DNA from: Rhizobiaceae bacterium
GTDB lineage: Bacteria > Pseudomonadota > Alphaproteobacteria > Rhizobiales > Rhizobiaceae
Assembly (NCBI GenBank): GCA_021648425.1
Contig: JAKISV010000137.1
Location: 1-7,623, forward strand
Length of the DNA: 7,623 nt
Direction of reading: 5' to 3'
The notes under the pieces: generated by a model
Seen by the model: the letters and a program-made list of their open reading frames with translations, nothing else
What the model was told of the DNA's origin: nothing
Database searches by the model: none
Shown: piece by piece, positions 1 to 5,788 of the stretch
Position numbering within the stretch: position 1 is the first letter of the stretch
How the letters are laid out: every line of letters starts with the position of its first letter
Position numbers and translations under genes: made by a program

Positions 1-1394
1 TTGGAATGGCCCTTGCGCCGCCGCCCCTTGACCCGACCGCCGGTGCCGCAGCAGCAATTGACGAAGTCGTTTATGCAAATGTGTTTGAAGGCCTCCCCCG
101 CATAGATAAAACCGGGGCCGTACAACCGGCACTGGCGCAAAGCTGGCAGGTTTCTGATGATGGCAAAACCTACACATTCAAATTACGCACCGGCGTGAAA
201 TTCCACGACGGCACCGATTTTAACGCAGAAGACGTGAAATTCTCCTTAGATCGCGCTCGCGGCAAAGATTCCACCAACGCCCAAAAAGGCCTGTTCAAGG
301 CCATTGACACCATTGAGGTTGTCGATCCTGCCACGGTAAAAATCACCCTCTCTTCGCCCGCAGGCAACTTTCTGTTCAACATGGGCTGGGGCGATGCGAT
401 CATTGTTGGCAGTGAAAGCGTTGAAACCAACAAGGCCAACCCGGTCGGCACCGGACCATTCAAGTTTTCCAAATGGGCCAAAGGCAGTTTGATTGAATTG
501 GTAAAAAATGACGCCTATTGGGGGGAAGCCAAGGTTCTGGATAAAGCGGTTTTCCGCATTATCCCCGACCCTGCCGCCGCCGTTGCAGCACTGCTGGCTG
601 GTGATGTTGACGCTTTTGCCAATTTTCCTTCACCCGAAGCCATCCCGCAGTTCAAGGCAGATGCGCGCTTTACCGTGGTGATAGGTTCCACGGAGGGCGA
701 AACCATTCTCGCCATCAACAACAAGAAAAAACCTTTTGATGATATCCGTGTGCGCCGCGCCATTGCCCATGCCATTGATCGTAAAGCTATCATCGATGGC
801 GCAATGTTTGGTCTGGGTACACCCATTGGCACCCACTTCGCCCCCCATCACCCGGCCTATGTCGACAATGTCAATATGTATCCCCGCGACATTGCCAAGG
901 CCAAAGCCCTGCTGGCTGAAGCAGGATTTCCCGATGGCTTCAAAGCCACCATTAAACTTCCCCCGCCAACTTATGCACGAAGAGGCGGAGAAATAGTTGC
1001 GGCATCCCTGCGTGAAATTGGCATCGATCTGGAAATCATTCCGGTAGAGTGGAGCCAATGGCTTGAGCAGGCTTTCAAGGGCAAGGATTTTGACCTCACC
1101 ATTGTTTCCCACACAGAGCCTCAGGACATCAATATCTACGCCAATCCTGACTATTATTTCCAGTATGACAGTAAGACCTTCCAGGGCGTAATGGAAAAAC
1201 TCAATGCCACCGTGGAAACCAAAGCACGCTACGCTTTGATGCGTCAGGCCCAGAACATCATTTCCGAAGATGCCGTCAACGGCTATTTGTTCCAACTTGC
1301 AAAAGCTGGCATCTGGAATGCTAAACTTGAAGGCCTGTGGGAGAATTCACCGGTGCAGGCCAATGATTTGACGCAGGTTCGCTGGAAGGAATAA
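1..1394 (+). CDS. Peptide/nickel-type ABC transporter substrate-binding protein (SBP_bac_5), 5'-truncated by the window edge
   Basis: This is the periplasmic binding protein of a PepT-family (dipeptide/oligopeptide/nickel type) importer; it captures substrate and docks on the permeases encoded just downstream. The frame is already open at the left edge. The first ATG (position 6) is internal, because the text after it (PPPLDPTAG...) matches the start of the mature domain, so the signal peptide lies outside the window. Counting from that ATG, family hallmarks are PALAQSWQVSDDGKTYTFKL at 41-60 followed by the VKFHDGT and AEDVKFSLDR motifs (64-83), NPVGTGPFKF at 145-154, the DPAAAVAALLAGDVDAF stretch at 188-204, and the VRVRRAIAHAIDRKAI-like helix around 247-262. 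The natural C-terminus follows VRWKE. A 69-bp gap leads to the first permease. Family assignment is secure. The substrate (peptide, opine, glutathione or another compound) cannot be told from sequence. Confidence 0.93.
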   Translation, partial: GMALAPPPLDPTAGAAAAIDEVVYANVFEGLPRIDKTGAVQPALAQSWQVSDDGKTYTFKLRTGVKFHDGTDFNAEDVKFSLDRARGKDSTNAQKGLFKAIDTIEVVDPATVKITLSSPAGNFLFNMGWGDAIIVGSESVETNKANPVGTGPFKFSKWAKGSLIELVKNDAYWGEAKVLDKAVFRIIPDPAAAVAALLAGDVDAFANFPSPEAIPQFKADARFTVVIGSTEGETILAINNKKKPFDDIRVRRAIAHAIDRKAIIDGAMFGLGTPIGTHFAPHHPAYVDNVNMYPRDIAKAKALLAEAGFPDGFKATIKLPPPTYARRGGEIVAASLREIGIDLEIIPVEWSQWLEQAFKGKDFDLTIVSHTEPQDINIYANPDYYFQYDSKTFQGVMEKLNATVETKARYALMRQAQNIISEDAVNGYLFQLAKAGIWNAKLEGLWENSPVQANDLTQVRWKE

Positions 1395-1463
1395 AGCATA
1401 AGTGGAGTGATCAGGTCAGGAAATCTGTCGTCTTCAACCTCGGACTTGATATAAGAACCCCCC

Positions 1464-2414
1464 ATGACCTATTTCCTTATCCGCCGTTTTACGTCCCTGT
1501 TGATCACCCTGGCGCTGGCAACGGTTGTCATTTTCGCGGTAATGGAAATTGTTCCCGGCGACCCCGCCCAGATTATCCTGGGCATTGGCGCAACCGATGA
1601 AACGCTGGCCGCACTTCGCCAGCAAATGGGCCTCGATCAACCGCTCATCACCCGTTACCTGCAATGGGTGAGCGGCATGCTGATTGGCGATTTTGGTACA
1701 AGTTACACCTATGCAGTGCCGGTATGGGAACTGATCGCTGAACGCACCATTGTCTCCCTGCCACTTGCTCTGATTGCCCTGGCACTTTCAACAATCATCG
1801 CCATCCCCACCGGTATTTTTGCTGCCTCCTGGCGTGGCAAAGCGCCAGATACCGGCATTATGGGCCTCACCCAGATGGGCATTGCCATTCCCAATTTCTG
1901 GTTTGCCATGCTGATGGTTTATGTTTTTGCTGTGATGTTTCAACTGGTGCCTGCCGGTGGATTTCCCGGATGGCAGGCAGGCATATTTGTTGCACTGAAA
2001 TCGCTTATCCTGCCAGCCATTGCGCTGGCCCTGCCGCAAGCGGCAATTCTTGCCCGCGTCACCCGCTCCGCTCTTCTTGAATCCCTGGGCGAAGATTATA
2101 TCCGCACCGCCCGCGCCAAGGGCCTAACCCGTTCCATGGTGTTATGGCGACATGCACTTCGCAATGCGCTGATACCGGTCCTTACCATCATGGGTCTACA
2201 ATTTGCCTTTTTGCTTGCCGGCACCATAATTATTGAAAACGTCTTCTACCTGCCCGGCCTTGGTCGCCTGATTTTTCAGGCCATTACCCAGCGCGACCTG
2301 ATTGTTGTACAAAGCACCGTCGTGCTGCTGGTTGCCACTGTTATCCTCATCAACTTTCTGGTTGATATTGCCTATGCCTGGGTTGATCCGCGCCTGCACG
2401 CTGAGCGGAGCTAG
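1464..2414 (+). CDS. Peptide-type ABC transporter permease, DppB-like
   Basis: This is an inner-membrane permease (BPD_transp_1 domain) that forms half of the importer channel. The 316 residues are the usual length for DppB/OppB proteins. The order is typical: an N-terminal membrane segment at about 9-29, the periplasmic region with the conserved PGDPA motif (31-35) and a QMGLDQP..RYLQW stretch (54-68), then further membrane segments at about 96-122, 135-160, 175-197, 236-258 and 280-302. The cytoplasmic EAA-type coupling loop runs from E210 (EDYIRTARAKGL...) to P238 and contacts the ATPase. The protein ends with the familiar VDPRLHAERS tail. The ATG at 1464 is the only reasonable start; it has only a weak AAGA-type ribosome site, so translation may depend on the upstream mRNA. 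The next gene begins 4 bp after the stop. Confidence 0.94.
   Translation: MTYFLIRRFTSLLITLALATVVIFAVMEIVPGDPAQIILGIGATDETLAALRQQMGLDQPLITRYLQWVSGMLIGDFGTSYTYAVPVWELIAERTIVSLPLALIALALSTIIAIPTGIFAASWRGKAPDTGIMGLTQMGIAIPNFWFAMLMVYVFAVMFQLVPAGGFPGWQAGIFVALKSLILPAIALALPQAAILARVTRSALLESLGEDYIRTARAKGLTRSMVLWRHALRNALIPVLTIMGLQFAFLLAGTIIIENVFYLPGLGRLIFQAITQRDLIVVQSTVVLLVATVILINFLVDIAYAWVDPRLHAERS
2407..2410 (+). promoter_or_regulatory. Ribosome binding site of the DppC-like permease
   Basis: GGAG lies inside the last codons of the upstream permease gene, eight bases before the ATG at 2419. It selects this ATG over the out-of-frame ATG at 2415 and suggests coupled translation. Confidence 0.6.
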
Positions 2415-2418
2415 ATGA

Positions 2419-3291
2419 ATGAATATCGATGCACCCCACGAAGAGCGCGAAACCTGGCGAGACTTTATCGCTAAGGCACTGCGCAATCGTTCATTTGTCA
2501 TTGGCATGGTCATCACCATCACGATAGTCGCCATGGCGTTATTGTCTTTTGTCTGGACCCCCTACGATGTTACCAAACTCGAAATCGTCAACCGCCTGAA
2601 AAAACCGGGCACAACATTCATATTCGGCACCGACCACTTTGGCCGCGACATGTTTTCAATGATCATGGTGGGCGCACGCAATTCAATTGCCGTTGCTTTT
2701 GTCGCCGTTGGCATCGGCCTGGTGATCGGCGTCCCTCTCGGTACACTGGCCGCTGCAAAAAAAGGCTGGCTGGAAGAAATCCTGATGCGTTTCAACGATC
2801 TGGTGTTTGCCTTTCCCGCTCTTTTATCTGCCGTAATGATAACCGCCATATTCGGCCCCGGTGCCATCAATGCCATTATCGCCATTGGCATATTCAATAT
2901 TCCGGTATTCGCCAGAATTTCACGCTCTGCAGCCATGGCATTGTGGCCACGCGAATATGTCATGGCCGCGCGCGTGGCCGGAAAATCAGCTACCCGCATT
3001 ACCATCGAGCATATTCTGCCCAATATCGCCAACCTGCTGATTGTTCAGGCAACCATTCAATTTTCACTTGGCATTCTGGCAGAAGCGGGTCTTTCTTATG
3101 TGGGCCTGGGTACTCAACCCCCCATGCCAAGCTGGGGCCGCATGCTGTTTGAAGCGCAAACCATGATGAGTTTTGCCCCCCATATGGCACTGTTTCCCGG
3201 CATCGCCATCATTATCACCGTGCTGGGCCTCAATCTGCTGGGCGATGGATTGCGCGATTTGCTCGACCCCAAATTGCGCAGGGAGCGATAG
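2419..3291 (+). CDS. Peptide-type ABC transporter permease, DppC-like
   Basis: This is the second inner-membrane permease, the partner of the DppB-like protein. At 290 residues it is of normal DppC/OppC length. It has the N-terminal OppC-type segment with a membrane helix at about 26-46, then the conserved FGTDHFGRDMFS motif (69-80) that opens the BPD_transp_1 domain, helices at about 88-112, 132-160 and 203-225, and a C-terminal helix at about 256-276. The coupling loop reads REYVMAARVAGKS (178-190) followed by RITIEHILPN. The LSYVGLGTQPPMPSWG signature (225-240) is diagnostic for this subfamily. The start at 2419 is supported by GGAG at 2407-2410, eight bases upstream. A second ATG at 2415 is in another frame. 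The gene is translationally tight with both neighbours (4 bp before, 1 bp after). Confidence 0.95.
   Translation: MNIDAPHEERETWRDFIAKALRNRSFVIGMVITITIVAMALLSFVWTPYDVTKLEIVNRLKKPGTTFIFGTDHFGRDMFSMIMVGARNSIAVAFVAVGIGLVIGVPLGTLAAAKKGWLEEILMRFNDLVFAFPALLSAVMITAIFGPGAINAIIAIGIFNIPVFARISRSAAMALWPREYVMAARVAGKSATRITIEHILPNIANLLIVQATIQFSLGILAEAGLSYVGLGTQPPMPSWGRMLFEAQTMMSFAPHMALFPGIAIIITVLGLNLLGDGLRDLLDPKLRRER
3281..3285 (+). promoter_or_regulatory. Ribosome binding site deciding the GTG start of the fused ATPase
   Basis: GGGAG within the last codons of the DppC-like gene is seven bases upstream of GTG 3293. Homology of the ATPase domain begins at this GTG (LSIRDLSLTI), so this site and the protein agree on the start. 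Confidence 0.6.
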
Positions 3292-3292
3292 C

Positions 3293-4906
3293 GTGCTTTC
3301 AATCCGCGATTTATCACTCACCATTGGTGACACCACCATTCTCAACCATATTGAACTGGACATATCGCCAGGCCGGGTCATGGGCCTGGTAGGTGAATCG
3401 GGTTCCGGCAAATCAATAACCGCACTCGCCATCATGCAACTGTTACCCAATGCATCCACCACTTCAGGCACCATCGATTTTGATGGTAGAAACCTGCTGC
3501 AAGCCACAGAAAAACAGATGTGCGCCCTGCGGGGCGATGACATTGGCATGGTATTTCAAGAGCCGATGACCGCGCTCAATCCGGTTAAAACCATTGGTGA
3601 GCAGATTGCCGAAGGCATTCGTTTTCATACGGGCGCAAGTGGTGCAAATGCCCGCGATCGCACTATAAAAATACTGGAACAGGTAGGCCTCCCAGTAGCG
3701 AAATTCCCGCTCAGCCGCTACCCCCACGAACTTTCAGGCGGTCAGCGTCAACGTGTGGTGATAGCTATTGCCTGCGCCATGAAACCCAAATTACTGATTG
3801 CCGATGAACCCACCACCGCTCTTGATGTAACCATCCAGGCACAAATTCTTGATTTACTTCGCAATCTTGTTGATGAAAATAAAATGGGGCTGCTGTTGAT
3901 CAGCCATGATCTTGGCGTGATTGCAAATACGGCCGATGACATCACCATCATTCGTACGGGCAATATCATTGAGGCCGGTTCAACCCATGATATCTTACGC
4001 AACCAGTCTCATCCCTATACAAGTCAGCTGATTGAAGCTTCCACCCACTCACCACGACGAAACCTCAAGCCGGTAACTGCCAAAAGCAGCATTGCCGCAA
4101 AAACGTCTCCTTTGCTGCAGGTAAACAATCTCATTTGCGAATATCCAGGCAGGCGAAAATCATTATTTCGAAAACCCACCGCATTTCGCGCTGTTGATGA
4201 TGTCTCTTTCGAAATTTTTCCAGGCCAGACTTTGGCCCTGGTGGGAGAATCAGGATGCGGAAAATCCACCCTTGCAAGAACATTGTTGCGTGTGCAGGAG
4301 CCGGCATCGGGTGAAATTAATTTTGAAGGCAATAACCTGCTGACGGCCTCCCGTTCACAGATTTTTGCGGCCCGCCGCCATATGCAAATTGTATTTCAGG
4401 ACCCTTATGGTTCTTTCAATCCCCGCCACAAGGTTGCTCGTATCGTATCAGAACCCATGCATCTGGCAGCAGAAAAACTAACCCGCCTCGAACTTGTTGA
4501 CGCGCTCGAACAGGTTGGCCTGCAATCTGATGACCTGGAAAAATACCCCCATGAATTTTCCGGTGGCCAGCGCCAGCGCCTGGCAATTGCGCGCGCACTG
4601 GTAACCAAACCGCGCCTGATTATCGCCGATGAACCCGTCTCGGCCCTCGACGTTTCCATCCGCGCCCAGGTGCTTGATTTGTTAAATGAACTGCGGGAAA
4701 AATTCGGCCTCGCCTACCTGTTTATCACCCATGATCTGGGAGTGGTGCGCGCATTCTGCGATGATGTGATGGTGATGAAAGAAGGAAAAATTATTGAGCG
4801 CGGTGCGGTATCGCAAATATTCGACCATCCAAAAACCGCCTACACCAGACAGCTTCTTGCCGCTTCCCCAAATCTGCAAACCATCTTAAAGCAAACCAAA
4901 ACCTAA
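3293..4906 (+). CDS. Fused peptide-type ABC transporter ATPase (DppD–DppF in one chain)
   Basis: This single protein carries two nucleotide-binding domains and powers the importer from the cytoplasmic side. I place the start at GTG 3293, giving 537 residues. It lies 1 bp after the permease stop and seven bases after GGGAG (3281-3285). The open frame extends 40 codons further upstream, but that part overlaps the permease gene and its translation is not transporter-like. Domain 1 has Walker A GESGSGKS (34-41), Q-loop Q89, signature LSGGQ (147-151), Walker B LLIADE (167-172) and switch H205, then the oligopeptide-type HPYTSQLIEAS region (240-250). A linker runs to about 272. Domain 2 has Walker A GESGCGKS (318-325), Q369, FSGGQ (422-426), LIIADE (442-447), H480 and a YTRQLLAASP tail. 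Both sites look catalytically complete. Such fusions (as in YejF and GsiA) are common in Alphaproteobacteria. The substrate remains unknown. Confidence 0.95.
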   Translation: MLSIRDLSLTIGDTTILNHIELDISPGRVMGLVGESGSGKSITALAIMQLLPNASTTSGTIDFDGRNLLQATEKQMCALRGDDIGMVFQEPMTALNPVKTIGEQIAEGIRFHTGASGANARDRTIKILEQVGLPVAKFPLSRYPHELSGGQRQRVVIAIACAMKPKLLIADEPTTALDVTIQAQILDLLRNLVDENKMGLLLISHDLGVIANTADDITIIRTGNIIEAGSTHDILRNQSHPYTSQLIEASTHSPRRNLKPVTAKSSIAAKTSPLLQVNNLICEYPGRRKSLFRKPTAFRAVDDVSFEIFPGQTLALVGESGCGKSTLARTLLRVQEPASGEINFEGNNLLTASRSQIFAARRHMQIVFQDPYGSFNPRHKVARIVSEPMHLAAEKLTRLELVDALEQVGLQSDDLEKYPHEFSGGQRQRLAIARALVTKPRLIIADEPVSALDVSIRAQVLDLLNELREKFGLAYLFITHDLGVVRAFCDDVMVMKEGKIIERGAVSQIFDHPKTAYTRQLLAASPNLQTILKQTKT

Positions 4907-4928
4907 AAGAGTAATTACCCCACATGCT

Positions 4929-5357
4929 TTAGAACTCACCTTCATCAATCGGCAGGCCCAACATTTTTGCATTCCGCGTTACCAGATTGATTTCAAATTC
5001 ATGCAGCTCATTATCACTGACAGAGATTTCCTTCATAAACTGAAGTATCTCGCGTTTGGTCTTCAGCGGCATTTTTGAAGCCAGCATCGTATGGGGCAGC
5101 AGGGACGTTTCGCTGTCAGACTGTTTTCGCACCGCATCTTCAAACAGGCGAAGTTCATCTGGTTCAACATCCATATGGTCCTGCAGGATTTCGCGATAAC
5201 GCTTCATTTCAACGTCACGCACACGCCCGTCAGCCAAAATAGCGCGAAACAGCAGAACTGCTGCAGCAACACGCGTATCGCTGGGTGTAAACTCGATCAG
5301 CTCACCCGCATGAGCATCAAGCTTTGCGAGCAATGATTTCATATCCGCATACATCAT
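4929..5357 (-). CDS. TerB-family (tellurite-resistance-B-like) protein
   Basis: This is a small soluble protein of 142 residues with no signal peptide or membrane segment. The all-helical TerB fold is suggested by AAAVLLFRAILADGRVRDVE (31-50), with the acidic ADGRVRDVE metal-site-like motif (42-50), and by a second matching repeat, ISVSDNELHEFEINLV (111-126), near the C-terminus. The region between (about 51-110) is helical and charged. TerB domains bind metal ions and are linked to membrane-stress and tellurite phenotypes, but single-domain proteins like this one in Alphaproteobacteria have no settled role, and no other ter gene is present here. The gene converges on the importer with only 22 bp between stops. 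Start at 5357; a second ATG follows directly, and GGGG just upstream is a weak ribosome site. M6 (5342) is an alternative start. Confidence 0.75.
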   Translation of the reverse strand: MMYADMKSLLAKLDAHAGELIEFTPSDTRVAAAVLLFRAILADGRVRDVEMKRYREILQDHMDVEPDELRLFEDAVRKQSDSETSLLPHTMLASKMPLKTKREILQFMKEISVSDNELHEFEINLVTRNAKMLGLPIDEGEF

Positions 5358-5383
5358 ACGCCCCGTATTTGTATTCCGTTAGG

Positions 5384-5412
5384 TCAATAGAATAAATTTT
5401 GAGAAATATCAA
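5384..5412 (-). promoter_or_regulatory. Possible promoter of the TerB-family gene
   Basis: On the minus strand TTGATA (5412-5407) and TATTGA (5389-5384) are spaced by 17 bases, which would give a leader of about 20-25 bases before the ATG at 5357. A second option is TTGACT (5456-5451), a better -35 box, but its matching -10 (CTAAAC at 5433-5428) is poor. The spacer is AT-rich, so chance matches are likely and the call is weak. Confidence 0.25.
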
Positions 5413-5453
5413 TTGGCTTTGAGTTAGGTTTAGGGCCCACCCTGGTTTTTAGT

Positions 5454-5471
5454 CAATATTTATCAATATTG
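5454..5471. repeat. Short inverted repeat CAATATT-TATC-AATATTG
   Basis: Seven-base perfect arms flank a four-base centre. It sits directly beyond the U-tract of the minus-strand terminator and upstream of the TerB-family gene, overlapping the TTGACT box at 5456-5451. It could be an operator or merely AT-rich chance. Confidence 0.4.
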
Positions 5472-5475
5472 CTCC

Positions 5476-5523
5476 AAAAACGAAAACACCGAACCGCCAG
5501 CAATACACGCTGGCCGTTCGGTG
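5476..5523 (-). terminator. Intrinsic (Rho-independent) terminator on the minus strand
   Basis: Two 15-base arms (5523-5509 and 5501-5487 in minus-strand order) pair with a single C·C-type mismatch around a 7-base loop. The stem is GC-rich (GCCAGC/GCTGGC core, CACCGAA/TTCGGTG base). On the minus strand the stem runs straight into TTTTCGTTTTT (5486-5476), the standard U-tract. On the plus strand the hairpin is followed by GAATACTA, so it is not bidirectional. It cannot serve the methyltransferase (plus strand) and it lies upstream of the TerB-family gene, so it implies a separate minus-strand transcript. Confidence 0.75.
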
Positions 5524-5549
5524 AATACTACCAATACTCAACTGGCAAT

Positions 5550-5657
5550 TTAATAATCCCGGTACGCATATACCTGAATCCGGGAATGTGGCAACTTATA
5601 AACTCGCCACTTCAACGGTTTTAGACCCATATCGTAAACAGGCGGTTTAGAATTCAT
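5550..5657 (-). CDS. Hypothetical 35-residue small ORF upstream of the minus-strand terminator
   Basis: An ATG at 5657 opens 35 codons ending in TAA, 26 bases before the terminator hairpin on the same strand. The product would be basic and aromatic-rich: the second half reads LKWRVYKLPHSRIQVYAYRDY with five tyrosines in the whole peptide. I recognise no family. Against it, no Shine-Dalgarno sequence precedes the ATG (the upstream text is AATGCCGTA), and one plus-strand frame across the same stretch is also open, so an open frame of this size is weak evidence alone. For it, the position between a possible promoter and a real terminator is exactly where a short gene should be. The stem-loops listed for the candidate RNA overlap it, so at most one explanation may be right. 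Confidence 0.25.
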   Translation of the reverse strand: MNSKPPVYDMGLKPLKWRVYKLPHSRIQVYAYRDY

Positions 5658-5725
5658 TACGGCATTATTAATTTTGGCATTTTTCTACAACTTATCTGAA
5701 CGCGAATTTATCAGGAATTAGCTTC

Positions 5726-5754
5726 TTGCATTAATATAAAGAAATCTTTATATC
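5726..5754 (+). promoter_or_regulatory. Promoter of the homocysteine methyltransferase gene
   Basis: TTGCAT (5726-5731) and TATATC (5749-5754) are spaced by 17 bases. Transcription would start near 5761, leaving a leader of about 28 bases with AAGGA at 5780-5784. The palindrome at 5734-5753 fills the spacer and overlaps the -10 box, a layout expected for repression. Confidence 0.5.
5734..5753. promoter_or_regulatory. Perfect palindromic operator, probably SahR-type
   Basis: The site reads ATATAAAGAAATCTTTATAT: nine-base perfect arms around a two-base AA centre. It lies in the promoter spacer and -10 box of a methionine-synthesis gene. As I recall it, the alphaproteobacterial operator of SahR, the ArsR-type repressor released by S-adenosylhomocysteine, is close to ATATAAAGATATCTTTATAT, differing by one central base. 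Site and gene function agree, which makes SahR the best candidate; the regulator itself is not in this window. Confidence 0.6.
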
Positions 5755-5781
5755 GTAATATTCCCATTCATACTCACTCAA
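5752..5781 (-). promoter_or_regulatory. Possible divergent minus-strand promoter overlapping the palindrome
   Basis: On the minus strand TTGAGT (5781-5776) and TACGAT (5757-5752) are spaced by 18 bases, each matching the consensus at four of six positions. The start would be near 5745, inside the palindrome. This could drive the candidate small transcript and place it under the same repressor as the methyltransferase. The match is modest. Confidence 0.25.
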
Positions 5782-5784
5782 GGA
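5780..5784 (+). promoter_or_regulatory. Ribosome binding site before a TTG start
   Basis: AAGGA lies four bases before TTG 5789 and ten before TTG 5795. Neither spacing is ideal, so the sequence does not settle which TTG is used; the proteins differ by two residues. Confidence 0.5.
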
Positions 5785-5788
5785 TATT

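Larger units (their letters stand above)
5476..5745 (-). ncRNA. Candidate small minus-strand transcript ending at the intrinsic terminator
   Basis: The terminator needs an upstream transcript and the only room is between it and the methyltransferase start. From possible promoter boxes at 5781-5752 a start near 5745 would give about 270 nucleotides. In minus-strand order the 3' half contains GTGGC/GCCAC (5610-5606 with 5592-5588), TCCCGG/CCGGGA (5585-5580 with 5562-5557, which can instead form a bulged 4+4 bp stem using GGTA/TACC), then the terminator hairpin. Consecutive stem-loops ending in a terminator are the usual form of a bacterial small RNA. I do not recognise the family; the 5' end is uncertain and may lie closer to the terminator. 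It may instead be a short mRNA for the 35-codon ORF. Confidence 0.35.
5358..5788. other. 431-bp AT-rich divergent spacer between the TerB-family gene and the methyltransferase
   Basis: No protein-coding gene is recognised in this stretch. From left to right it holds possible TerB-gene promoter boxes (5384-5456), a CAATATT-TATC-AATATTG inverted repeat (5454-5471), a strong minus-strand intrinsic terminator (5476-5523), two smaller inverted repeats (5557-5585 and 5588-5610), a 35-codon minus-strand ORF (5550-5657), a plus-strand promoter (5726-5754) with a perfect palindrome across its spacer and -10 box (5734-5753), and possible minus-strand promoter boxes (5752-5781). The length and the terminator are more than two simple divergent promoters would need. 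Confidence 0.8.

Noticed and set aside
630..1295. 221-residue minus-strand open frame opposite the binding protein
   Set aside because: It is antisense to a well-supported SBP_bac_5 gene; its translation has no recognisable domain and reflects the codon bias of the plus strand.
2562..3032. 156-residue minus-strand open frame inside the DppC-like gene
   Set aside because: Mirror image of a hydrophobic coding sequence; no domain or ribosome site supports it.
3173..3292. 40-codon upstream extension of the fused ATPase frame
   Set aside because: It overlaps the permease gene, its translation is cysteine-rich and unlike any ABC protein, and GTG 3293 has a good ribosome site.
4887..4931. TAAAGCA...TGCTTTA inverted repeat between the importer and the TerB-family gene as a terminator
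   Set aside because: The arms are seven AT-rich bases around a 31-base loop with no U-tract, so it is not a credible terminator in either direction.
5432..5443. AGGG-CCCA-CCCT small hairpin
   Set aside because: Only four pairs, and the following T-run on the plus strand has no gene to terminate; treated as chance.
5525..5648. Plus-strand open frame across the spacer
   Set aside because: About 41 codons with no ATG; the only in-frame GTG start is near its end, and it opposes the direction of the terminator. It shows that open frames of this size arise here by chance.
5358..5788. SAM, SAH or cobalamin riboswitch upstream of the methyltransferase
   Set aside because: The plus-strand leader from the likely start near 5761 is only about 28 bases and no riboswitch core is recognisable; the palindromic operator explains the control better.
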